Shown here in pieces: positions 17,301 through 23,915 of a DNA stretch of 64,000 nucleotides. Each line of letters starts with the position of its first letter. Position 1 is the stretch's first letter. Under the pieces are notes generated by a model. The model was not told the origin of the DNA, did not search any database, and saw only the letters and a program-made list of their open reading frames with translations. The position numbers and the translations under genes were made by a program. This stretch comes from CAIMUS01 sp046347625 (GTDB taxonomy: Bacteria > Pseudomonadota > Gammaproteobacteria > Competibacterales > Competibacteraceae): NCBI GenBank assembly GCA_046347625.1, contig JAXMFU010000002.1, positions 434,001-498,000 on the forward strand, written 5' to 3'.

Positions 17301-17512
17301 AAAGCCTGTTCCTGCAAGCGGGGGAACAAACCGGCCTGGAGTAGTGAAGTCTTACCTATTCCGTCTCGCCCGAACAGGACTACCAGCCGATTAGCCAGCA
17401 CCTGCCGGCAAAGGGTCTCGATTTCCCATGCCCGCCCGAAAAACAGCCGCCGATCCGTTAGCGTGTCCTGGAACGGTCGGGCACCGGGATAGCGTGCTTG
17501 ACGTGCGCTCAT
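14384..17512 (-). CDS. large STAND NTPase - transmembrane - TPR protein
   Basis: This 1042-residue paralogue of the 10475-12766 protein has an N-terminal RYPGARPFQD and RLFFGRAWEIE, Walker A GRDGIGKTSLLQAG (about 48), and Walker B VLVLDRFETC (about 130). The second acidic residue after the Asp, normally FEE, is FET. A transmembrane helix lies at about 380-402 (LKAGLGLLLLLAGLGFGAWQ), followed by a coiled coil, then about ten 48-residue TPR units (about 495-1020) with WQRDLFxSxNKIGEVLxARGD consensus. It is a single gene with no effector-like partner directly beside it; parS sites 2 and 3 and the SIR2/TIR gene lie downstream. Possibly a membrane-bound sensor or scaffold. A terminator separates it from plsC. 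Confidence 0.87.
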   Translation of the reverse strand: MSARQARYPGARPFQDTLTDRRLFFGRAWEIETLCRQVLANRLVVLFGRDGIGKTSLLQAGLFPRLQEQALLPLAVGMPVPFQPKTLIAAVDAACQSAGIDSTPEEHTGLKTFFKTTVFTRGGITQTPVLVLDRFETCCIPAAEGARQWLAGELSALLKAESPPLKIVLSVQEDFLGFVQTLPLPGILDNCLRLTALEREQARLAIVEPGGLTEEGLLTQPFTYAAEAVKEMLDFLAGKNGGTIDPLPLQILCHRLERRIAQEQAKGRQYNRIDSRSLGGRAGMMGLLRQFYRDTVQSLPRWRLRRQTRALCERGLVDAIGHPIGLEETFIGRRYKVGAPTLQALTDAGLLHRQSRAEGVYYTLSHPLLAQSVRANRRLPEGLKAGLGLLLLLAGLGFGAWQWQRHQAAEHARELKAYATQLEQVRAEAEQKKQLSATTVEQGTKAWIEAEGLLSDLLYDLHDKLEPIGRLDVLRYTYPRINTYLEQVPDLQLAGVEIQRAGIYLNQGDFWRSQNNLDNAWQSYQLALKLAEQAVQQTPDNAEWQRLLALVHDRTGEILQARNDFNGALGAYQTSLQIREKLTRRDPKNADWQRDLFVSHNKLGEAMLANGNPGGAFNAFQNARKIIEKLAQQDADNADWQHDLAFAHNRIAELLQARGDTNDALAAYQNSRRILEKLTEKDPNNTGWQRDLFIIQAKIGELSQARGDLNSALAAYQASRKLMEQLAKRDPNNTDWQRDLFTSQNRIGNVLLARGDANGALGAYQSGRRIMEQLLKNDPNNIDWQRNLIASHNQSGEALQAKGDINNALAAFQSGRRLVEKLNQRDPNNTEWQGLLAVSYNKIGEMSQAKGDLDGALASFQTGRQLLDKLIPREPGNLAWQYHWSNSQQKIGEVLQAEGDLQGALDAFQKSRETMERLSQRAPNDTAWQRDLFLSQTKVGEVLRARGDRNGAANAFQDSLKTAEALALHNPDNATWQIDWVVAAYNLAEATDTSTDGGKIAAKLNYGQALTTLRQLESRGQLPADRKDWIGAIEARLKALGE
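14540..15960 (-). repeat. tandem ~144-bp TPR-coding repeats (about ten units)
   Basis: About ten 48-codon units encode TPRs in the large STAND protein. They are more diverged from each other than the repeats at 10676-11190, suggesting an older array. Confidence 0.8.
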
Positions 17513-17545
17513 GCTGCTGCCATCCGATCCCGCGGATAAACGGGC

Positions 17546-17581
17546 AAAAAAAAGACCGGGTCAGAGGGAGGGGACCCGGTC
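17546..17581 (-). terminator. Rho-independent terminator after plsC
   Basis: On the minus strand a perfect 9-bp stem (GACCGGGTC/GACCCGGTC, 10-nt loop) is followed by eight T residues. It ends the glyQ-glyS-gmhB-like-plsC direction of transcription before the STAND-TPR gene. Confidence 0.85.
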
Positions 17582-17690
17582 AAAAACCACCAAAGGAGGA
17601 TGTGCAACAGATCAAGGAGGAGAAAAGTCTGTGCACGGTTGCTATTCTAGGACGGGCCATTAGAGTAAACACACTAATTTACCAAGTTAT

Positions 17691-18467
17691 TCAGCTACTT
17701 AGTTTTTCGGGTTTTGCCGGAGCCCGGCCGATACGGGCCATGGTGCTCTCGATCCAGTCCTCCATTCGCTTGTTCAGTTCCTTGGCTTTATGGCCCTCGC
17801 TACGGATCAGCGGTCCGAAGACCAGTTCGATCGTGCCGGGGTATTTGATAAATCCGCGCCGCGGCCAGAATTCCCCGGCATTGTGGGCGACCGGCAGAAT
17901 CGGGCAACCGCCGTTAACCGCCAGCATGGCGCTGCTGCTGCCGTAAACTCCATGCTCGCCCGGTGCCATCCGGGTTCCCTCGGGGAAAATGAGGACCCAG
18001 CGCCCTTGCTCGAGCCGCTCCACACCTTGCCGGATGACCTGCTTGAGCGCCGCAGTAGCGGCCTTACGGTCGATGGCAATCGGCTCCAGGGCCGCCATGG
18101 CCCAGCCGAAAAAGGGAACCACCAAAAGTTCCTTTTTCAGGACCCAAGTTAAAGGAGGCAGGAATTGCTGAAAATAGATCGTTTCCCAGGTCGATTGGTG
18201 CTTCGAGGCGATGACAACGGCCTCCGCAGGAATATGCTCCAGACCGCTGACGTGACAATCGATCTTGCAGGTGATCTTGAGCCACCAGATGACAAAGCGG
18301 CTCCAGCACTGAGCTACGCGGTAACGGCGCTCGAACGATAGTGGTAAGCAAAGCAGAACACCCAGACTGATCAGGACCAGCGAGGCGATCATACCGGCCG
18401 AGAATAACAAAGAGCGCACGAACAAGAGCGCCGGGCTGGGCCGGGATACAGTAGCAGTCGTTATCAT
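17691..18467 (-). CDS. plsC: 1-acylglycerol-3-phosphate acyltransferase (PlsC/LptA-like)
   Basis: This 258-residue inner-membrane enzyme acylates lysophosphatidic acid to phosphatidic acid in phospholipid synthesis. An N-terminal hydrophobic anchor (LLFSAGMIASLVLISLGVLL) precedes acyltransferase motif I, SKHQSTWETIYF (about 90; catalytic His, with Glu in the acidic position as in many members). VPFFGWAMAALEPIAIDRK and motif III VLIFPEGTRMAPGE (about 160) follow. The gene overlaps the GmhB-like gene by 4 bp (ATGA). The order plsC - gmhB-like - glyS - glyQ matches the block next to gyrB near oriC in Pseudomonas. Confidence 0.93.
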   Translation of the reverse strand: MITTATVSRPSPALLFVRSLLFSAGMIASLVLISLGVLLCLPLSFERRYRVAQCWSRFVIWWLKITCKIDCHVSGLEHIPAEAVVIASKHQSTWETIYFQQFLPPLTWVLKKELLVVPFFGWAMAALEPIAIDRKAATAALKQVIRQGVERLEQGRWVLIFPEGTRMAPGEHGVYGSSSAMLAVNGGCPILPVAHNAGEFWPRRGFIKYPGTIELVFGPLIRSEGHKAKELNKRMEDWIESTMARIGRAPAKPEKLSS

Positions 18468-19006
18468 TGTCGCATTGGATCGGATTGAGACAGGATAAAA
18501 TCGGCGGCGGCCATCAGATCGCTGAAGATCAGATTCGCCATCACCGGCTCGATGGTTCCCACCGGTGCAGCCACACTGGCGTCCGCGCGTACCAGAATAG
18601 CCGTGGCGCCCACTTTACGGGCGGCCTGAAGATCGTTGGAGGCTATACTGACAACCGGCACGCCTTGCAGATTGATCTTCAGCCGCCGGCGGATATCCTC
18701 CAATATCTGGATAGCAGAGGCACCGACATCATCGGCCTGCTCGGCGCCGGCATTAAAAAAAATTGCCTCGATCAGTCCTCCCGCCTCCAATGCCAGCCGG
18801 TGCATCCTTTCATGGATCCGATTCAGGATTTCTATCGAGGACGTCGGGTTAGAGCCGGTGAACGCCACCACATGGTAACCACCATTGGTCAGACGGGCGA
18901 TCGCCTCCAGACTGCCGGGCAAGGGAATCCATGCCTCGGCCGATTCGGCCGGCAGGGCGGGATTGTGAGCGATAATGACATTACGGGCGAGTATGATCAG
19001 CTTCAT
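18464..19006 (-). CDS. GmhB-like HAD protein with lost active site
   Basis: The 180-residue protein aligns along its length with D,D-heptose 1,7-bisphosphate phosphatase (GmhB): EAWIPLPGSLEAIARLTNGG, GGLIEAIFF, DLQAARKVGATAILV. The HAD catalytic motifs are gone, however. The nucleophile motif LDRDGVI reads LARNVII, so both Asp are lost. TNQSG reads TGSNP. The Cys-rich zinc loop reads NAGAEQADDVGAS with no Cys. The motif after VPVV reads SIASND instead of GDSL-D. It cannot be a normal phosphatase, yet the frame is intact and overlaps plsC by ATGA. The ATG at 19006 is chosen because the upstream codons (VSRET) are simply parS site 4. Possible non-catalytic or structural role. Confidence 0.8.
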   Translation of the reverse strand: MKLIILARNVIIAHNPALPAESAEAWIPLPGSLEAIARLTNGGYHVVAFTGSNPTSSIEILNRIHERMHRLALEAGGLIEAIFFNAGAEQADDVGASAIQILEDIRRRLKINLQGVPVVSIASNDLQAARKVGATAILVRADASVAAPVGTIEPVMANLIFSDLMAAADFILSQSDPMRQ

Positions 19007-19015
19007 CGGAACCGA

Positions 19016-19031
19016 TGTTTCACGTGAAACC
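19016..19031. promoter_or_regulatory. parS centromere site 4
   Basis: TGTTTCACGTGAAACC matches parS at 15 of 16 positions. It sits between glyS and the GmhB-like gene, just upstream of the latter's start codon. Confidence 0.93.
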
Positions 19032-19066
19032 ATTTGGCCGCCGGGTAACCCCGGCGGCAGTTCCGG

Positions 19067-21136
19067 TCAATCCTGCAAGCGCGAAAAATCCGCCACCCGC
19101 AGGAATAAGCTGCTCAGTTCGTTGAGCAGGGCAATGCGATTATCCCGCAGCGCGGCATCGTCCGCCATGACCATGACCCGGTCGAAGAAGGTGTCCACCG
19201 GTTCACGCAGGGCCGCCAGTCGGCTCAAGGCCACGCTGTACAGTCCGGCCTCCATCAAGGGAGTGACTTCCGAGGAAAGTTCCACCAGGCGACCGGCCAG
19301 AGTCTGTTCCGCTTCTTCCTGCAACAGGTCGGGGCGGACTTTGAAAGGGAGCGTCCCTTCCACTTTTTTGAGAATATTGCGGATTCGTTTGTTCGCAGCG
19401 GCCAGGCTTGCCGCCTCCGGCAAACGGCGAAATTCCGCCACTGCACGAATTCGATGGTCCACATCCAATGGACGGGTAGGGCCACAGCCGAGTACGGCCT
19501 CGATGATATCGGGCCGGAAATCCTGTTCCAGATAATAGCCACGCAGACGTTCCATCACGAACTCGAATACCTGGGGGACACTCTTGGGGGCTTCGATTCC
19601 CGGCTCGAAGTGCTTGGCGGCATACTCCAGCAATTCCACCAGATCCAGATTTAATTCGGCTTCGATCAGAATGCGCAAGACTCCCAGTGCCGACCGGCGC
19701 AGGGCGAAGGGATCCTTGGTGCCCGAAGGCCCTTGGCCGATAGCGAAAATCCCAACCAGGGTATCGAGCCGGTCTGCCAGCGCCAGCGCTCGTCCGGTAG
19801 TAGTCCGGGGCAGTTCATCACCGGAGAAACGGGGCAAATATTGATCCTCCAGCGCCTGGGCCACCTCGTTGGCCTCGCCATCATGTTGGGCATAATAGCG
19901 GCCCATGATGCCCTGTAACTCAGGGAATTCCTGTACCATCTGGGTCAACAGATCGCACTTGGCCAGGCGCGCTGCCCGTTCCGCCCAGTCGGCATTGCCG
20001 CCACTCTGTGCAGCGATAAAGCGGGCCAGAGGGGCTATCCGCCCACCTTTATCGTGCAGACTGCCCAGCCGTTGCTGAAATACGACGCCCTTGAGAGCAT
20101 CCTGACGTTCGGCCAGCGGTTGTTTGCGATCCTGCAGCCAGAAGAACTCCGCATCGCTGAAGCGAGGTCGGATAACCCGCTCGTTGCCGGCCCGAATCTG
20201 GACCGGATCCTGACTTTCCAGATTGGCGATGGTAATAAAGTGGGGCATCAGGCGGGCGGCCGTATCGACCACAGGAAAGTATTTCTGATTGCCCTGCATG
20301 GTGCTGATCAGCGCCTCGGGCGGCACATTGAGAAAACGGCGCTCGAAATTACCGAGCAGCGCGACCGGCCATTCCACCAGGGAGGTTACCTCGTCCAGCA
20401 GGGCCGGGTCGATAATCACCCGGCCGTTGACCTGGCGGGCCATAGCCTGAGCCTGGGACTGGATGCGCTCGCGCCTGAGCTCGAAATCGGCAATGACTTT
20501 GCCCTCGTTTTCCAACCGGACGGCATAGTCCCGTGGTTGTGCGAGCGTGATGGGCTGAGGTCGCATAAAGCGATGTCCCCGGGTTTTCCTGTCGGCGGTT
20601 GCACCCAGAACCGTGGCCGGAATTACGGTATCGCCCAGTAGCAACACCAACCAGTGCACCGGGCGAACGAACTCATAATCACGATCGGCCCAGCGCATCC
20701 GCTTGGGGATAGGCAGGCCGGCCAGGCTGGTTTCCACCAGAGAAGGAATCAAGTCGGCGGTGGCCGCGCCGGGTTCGGTGCTGACATGGGCCAGCCAGGC
20801 ACCTTTGTCGGTTTCCACCACTTGCAAGTCGCCCACCTCGACCCCGCAGGAACGGGCAAAACCGATGGCCGCCGCCGTGGGGCGCCCGTCTCGATCGTAG
20901 GCCGCGCTCAGCGCCGGCCCACGTCGCTCCTGTCGACGTTCGGGTTGTGTGGTCGTCAGATCGTGTACCAGTATCGCCAGCCGCCGCGGCGTGGCGTAAG
21001 GCTGGATAGTACCGAATTCCAGACCGGCCCGGGTCAAGCCGTCCCGAATGCCCTGGACAAAAGCTTCCGACAAGGACTTTAAGGCTTTGGGGGGCAGTTC
21101 TTCGGTGCCCAGTTCGATCAGCAGGTCCTTACGCAT
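19067..21136 (-). CDS. glyS: glycyl-tRNA synthetase beta subunit
   Basis: The 689-residue subunit works with GlyQ as an alpha2beta2 enzyme charging tRNA-Gly. The N-terminus LLIELGTEELPPKALKSLSE is the family signature. PTAAAIGFARSCGVEVGDL, HRFMRPQPITL, SLVEWPVALLGNFERRFLNV, and GTKDPFALRRSALGVLRILI are conserved landmarks, with a C-terminal anticodon-binding-like region. The start at 21136 is chosen because the upstream 18 codons overlap glyQ and are not conserved. It overlaps glyQ by 8 bp, giving coupled translation. Confidence 0.96.
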   Translation of the reverse strand: MRKDLLIELGTEELPPKALKSLSEAFVQGIRDGLTRAGLEFGTIQPYATPRRLAILVHDLTTTQPERRQERRGPALSAAYDRDGRPTAAAIGFARSCGVEVGDLQVVETDKGAWLAHVSTEPGAATADLIPSLVETSLAGLPIPKRMRWADRDYEFVRPVHWLVLLLGDTVIPATVLGATADRKTRGHRFMRPQPITLAQPRDYAVRLENEGKVIADFELRRERIQSQAQAMARQVNGRVIIDPALLDEVTSLVEWPVALLGNFERRFLNVPPEALISTMQGNQKYFPVVDTAARLMPHFITIANLESQDPVQIRAGNERVIRPRFSDAEFFWLQDRKQPLAERQDALKGVVFQQRLGSLHDKGGRIAPLARFIAAQSGGNADWAERAARLAKCDLLTQMVQEFPELQGIMGRYYAQHDGEANEVAQALEDQYLPRFSGDELPRTTTGRALALADRLDTLVGIFAIGQGPSGTKDPFALRRSALGVLRILIEAELNLDLVELLEYAAKHFEPGIEAPKSVPQVFEFVMERLRGYYLEQDFRPDIIEAVLGCGPTRPLDVDHRIRAVAEFRRLPEAASLAAANKRIRNILKKVEGTLPFKVRPDLLQEEAEQTLAGRLVELSSEVTPLMEAGLYSVALSRLAALREPVDTFFDRVMVMADDAALRDNRIALLNELSSLFLRVADFSRLQD

Positions 21137-22040
21137 GAGCGGCTTCCTCCGCCTTGCAGAGTGGGAAGCCCAGTGCCTTGCGAGCTTCATAATAAGCCTG
21201 GGCTACCGCCCGGGCCAGGTTGCGCACGCGCAGGATATAGCGTTGTCGCTCGGTGACCGACAAGGCTTTGCGGGCGTCCAGTAAATTGAAGGTATGGGAG
21301 GCTTTCAGTGTCATTTCATAAGCGGGCAGGGGCAGGCCGAGATCCAGCAGGCGCCGGCTTTCCACCTCGCAGGTATCGAACCAGAAAAACAGCGCGCTGG
21401 TGTCGGCCTGTTCGAAGTTATAAGTAGACATCTCCACCTCGTTCTGGTGAAACACGCCGCCGTAGGTAATCTTTCCCAGCGGGCCATCGGTCCAGGTCAG
21501 ATCGTAGACGCTTTCCACCCCTTGCAGGTACATCGCAATACGTTCCAGGCCGTAGGTCAATTCCCCCATGATCGGCTTGCAATCGAGGCCGCCGGCCTGC
21601 TGGAAATAGGTAAATTGAGTGACTTCCATGCCATTGAGCCAGATCTCCCAGCCCAGACCCCAGGCACCCAGTGTGGGCGATTCCCAGTTATCCTCGACAA
21701 AGCGGATATCATGGATCAGTGGATCGATTCCCAGGTATTTCAGGGAATTCAAATAGAGATCCTGGAGTTCCAAGGGGGCCGGCTTGATCACCACCTGAAA
21801 CTGATAATAATGTTGCAGGCGGTTGGGATTGTCACCATAACGGCCATCGGTGGGCCGGCGGGAGGGCTGCACGTAGGCCGCGCTCCACGGCTCCGGGCCG
21901 ATGGCGCGCAAGAAAGTAGCCGGATGAAAAGTACCGGCCCCCACTTCCATATCGTAAGGCTGGAGCAGCACACACCCCTGCTCAGCCCAATATTCTTGCA
22001 GGGCCAGGATCAGCCCCTGAAATGTCGATACATCGCGCAC
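21129..22040 (-). CDS. glyQ: glycyl-tRNA synthetase alpha subunit
   Basis: The catalytic alpha subunit begins STFQGLILALQEYWAEQGCV and carries GAGTFHPATFLRAIGPEPW, VQPSRRPTDGRYGDNPNRLQ, and GLGWEIWLNGMEVTQFTYFQ, all typical. A GTG at 22040 with GGAGG 5 nt upstream gives 303 residues, the usual family length. Longer ATG starts at 22100 or 22154 would add non-conserved residues. It is first in glyQ-glyS, and the region upstream holds parS sites 5 and 6. Confidence 0.95.
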   Translation of the reverse strand: MRDVSTFQGLILALQEYWAEQGCVLLQPYDMEVGAGTFHPATFLRAIGPEPWSAAYVQPSRRPTDGRYGDNPNRLQHYYQFQVVIKPAPLELQDLYLNSLKYLGIDPLIHDIRFVEDNWESPTLGAWGLGWEIWLNGMEVTQFTYFQQAGGLDCKPIMGELTYGLERIAMYLQGVESVYDLTWTDGPLGKITYGGVFHQNEVEMSTYNFEQADTSALFFWFDTCEVESRRLLDLGLPLPAYEMTLKASHTFNLLDARKALSVTERQRYILRVRNLARAVAQAYYEARKALGFPLCKAEEAAHA

Positions 22041-22216
22041 GGGCGCCTCCAGTATTACAGACGGGGCAGACAGCGACCCCACACTCTTATCACCATCCAT
22101 ACTTGTCACATGATCGGTCCGGCAAGTATAGCCTGTAGCGTATGTTAGATTCACCTGCCGCGTGCATTGACCGTTCCTGGGAGCAAGAACGGGAGTATCT
22201 TATGGTATCTGCGCTT

Positions 22217-22232
22217 GGTTTCACGTGAAACA
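22217..22232. promoter_or_regulatory. parS centromere site 5
   Basis: GGTTTCACGTGAAACA matches parS at 15 of 16 positions. It lies in the divergent gap between glyQ and the EamA transporter. Confidence 0.92.
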
Positions 22233-22295
22233 TCGAGGAGTCGTGGCAGGGTGGACAGCTTGTCCGACCATCCTACGAAACCGCGAGCCTTACTA

Positions 22296-22311
22296 TGTTT
22301 CACGTGAAACC
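22296..22311. promoter_or_regulatory. parS centromere site 6
   Basis: TGTTTCACGTGAAACC matches parS at 15 of 16 positions, 79 bp from site 5 in the same gap. Confidence 0.93.
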
Positions 22312-22400
22312 TTTGTGCCTGACCCATCGGACGGCAAAAACGACAGCCGGATCGGGCTTCATGGCCGGTCCGGCGAAGCGGCGCCACAAACCATACTGAA

Positions 22401-23288
22401 ATGATCAATATGACTACGTTCAAACTCTTACTCATGGCCCTGCTATGGGGCGGCACCTTTATCGCCGGACGAATCATCGCCCAGGAAGTGGCACCGCTGC
22501 CGGCTGCGTTCTATCGTTTTCTGATTGCAAGTGGCGCCTTATGGGTAACCGTGCGCCTGGTACAGGGACGATTGCCGCGCCTTACGGTAGGGCAGTGGCT
22601 GGGCGTGAGTCTGCTGGGATTGACCGGGGTGTTCGCCTATAACTACTTTTTTCTCAGTGGTCTGAAAACGGTTCCCGCCAGCCGGGCGGCATTGATCGTT
22701 GCGAGCAATCCGACCCTCACGGCACTCGTGGCCTGGCTGCTGTTCGATGAACCGATGCCGCCATTCCGAGCGCTTGGCATCGGCCTGGCGCTGGGCGGTG
22801 CCGTGCTGATTATCGGCCAGGGACACTGGCAGGTACTGATCCAAGGCGGTTTTGCCGAGGGGGAACTGCTGATCTTCGGCTGTGTGCTCATGTGGGTCGG
22901 TTACACCTTTATCGGCCGCTGGATGCTGGCTACGCTCTCCCCGTTGGTGGCGACTACTTATGCCTGTCTTAGCGGTTGTCTGATGCTGCTGCTCGGTGCT
23001 GCGGGTGAGGGTTTGCTGACGACGATGCCGGCCTTTTCCCCGGCGGCCTGGGGCAGCATCGTGTTTCTGGGATTGGGCGGTACTGCGCTGGCATTTACCT
23101 GGTATTACGATGGCGTCAGCCGGATCGGACCGGCCGGAGCGGCGGTATTTATCAACCTGGTGCCGGTATTCGCCGTACTGTTGTCCATTCTGCTGCTGGG
23201 CGAACGACCGACGGTTTACGAACTGGCGGGCGGTATATTGGTCGTGATCGGTGTGGCGCTGGCCCAGCGAGCGGTTGATCCCCCGTAA
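22401..23288 (+). CDS. EamA/DMT-family transporter
   Basis: This 295-residue inner-membrane protein has ten predicted helices in two EamA repeats. Repeat 1 shows LLLMALLWGGTFIAGRI and PAAFYRFLIASGALWV. Repeat 2 shows GWMLATLSPLVATTYACLSG-like helices, then VPVFAVLLSILLLGERPTVY and GGILVVIGVAL. Family members export metabolites or amino acids; the substrate is not predictable. It is the first plus-strand gene after the parS-rich minus block. The ATG at 22401 or the in-frame ATG three codons later could be used. Confidence 0.88.
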   Translation: MINMTTFKLLLMALLWGGTFIAGRIIAQEVAPLPAAFYRFLIASGALWVTVRLVQGRLPRLTVGQWLGVSLLGLTGVFAYNYFFLSGLKTVPASRAALIVASNPTLTALVAWLLFDEPMPPFRALGIGLALGGAVLIIGQGHWQVLIQGGFAEGELLIFGCVLMWVGYTFIGRWMLATLSPLVATTYACLSGCLMLLLGAAGEGLLTTMPAFSPAAWGSIVFLGLGGTALAFTWYYDGVSRIGPAGAAVFINLVPVFAVLLSILLLGERPTVYELAGGILVVIGVALAQRAVDPP

Positions 23289-23671
23289 TCATTCAATCCC
23301 CTCCGCCTCTGAAAAGAGGGCCTTTCTTTGCCCTCGATTACTCCTTGAACGCGGGGTTACAAGCGATTGAGGGTCCATAGAGCGCCGGCCTGATGCTGCC
23401 TGCTGGTAATGGGCATAACCAGTTGCCCGTGCTTGTGTAGGAGCGAGCTTGCTCGCGAACCATGCCGGCTTGCCGGCGACCGCTTCATTCGCGCGCAAGC
23501 TCGCTCCTACGGGCGCCTGGAAAGGGCAGTCGTAGGACAGTGACGACCTATAAAGCGTCCGACTGGTGACACCCGTTGGTAATCACCAGGGGTTGACCAC
23601 ATCCACTGCTGGACTATCATGCTCAGCAAGACAACCCGCTCATCCTAACGACTTTACCCCAAGGAACCGCC
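23289..23671. other. 383-bp intergenic region with REP-type palindrome
   Basis: Non-coding as far as can be seen, apart from a REP-like inverted pair at 23437-23510. Confidence 0.6.
23437..23510. repeat. REPIN-like inverted REP pair
   Basis: GTAGGAGCGAGCTTGCTCGC at the left and GCGCAAGCTCGCTCCTAC at the right are inverted copies. They closely resemble the REP sequence class of Pseudomonas (GTGGGAGCGGGCTTGCTCGC type). Two REPs facing each other make a REPIN, mobilised in trans by RAYT transposases; a RAYT remnant lies 2.3 kb away. Confidence 0.85.
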
Positions 23672-23830
23672 GTGCTATCCACCTTGAATCTGTGGCTGGC
23701 CCTTTTCACCCTTTGGCTGCTTTTTGTCATTGCTATCCCAAGCGGGATCTACAGCCTAGTCTCGGCCGTCCTGTTCGTAGTGCTGGAAGCCGTGGAACAA
23801 CCGGGCTGTACGCCGCCCAATTTACTTTGA
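23672..23830 (+). CDS. possible 52-residue membrane peptide
   Basis: A GTG preceded by AAGGA (7-nt spacing) opens a 52-codon frame ending in TGA. It encodes a strongly hydrophobic peptide: LNLWLALFTLWLLFVIAIPS followed by IYSLVSAVLFVVLEAVEQ. One or two membrane helices and a short polar tail (PGCTPPN) are plausible. No family is recognised. It stands just before the sensor kinase gene in the same direction, so it might be a small partner or leader. Evidence is compositional only. Confidence 0.4.
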   Translation: MLSTLNLWLALFTLWLLFVIAIPSGIYSLVSAVLFVVLEAVEQPGCTPPNLL

Positions 23831-23915
23831 TCCGATTTCCACAAATACAGTGTAAAAAATATAACAGCAAAATGTGCTCCGGCCCGGCTTCCCCCCTTTA
23901 AATACTCACGATACT

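Noticed and set aside
18464..19033. N-terminal extension MVSRET of the GmhB-like protein
   Set aside because: Those codons are parS site 4, not a conserved N-terminus; the ATG at 19006 aligns with GmhB proteins.
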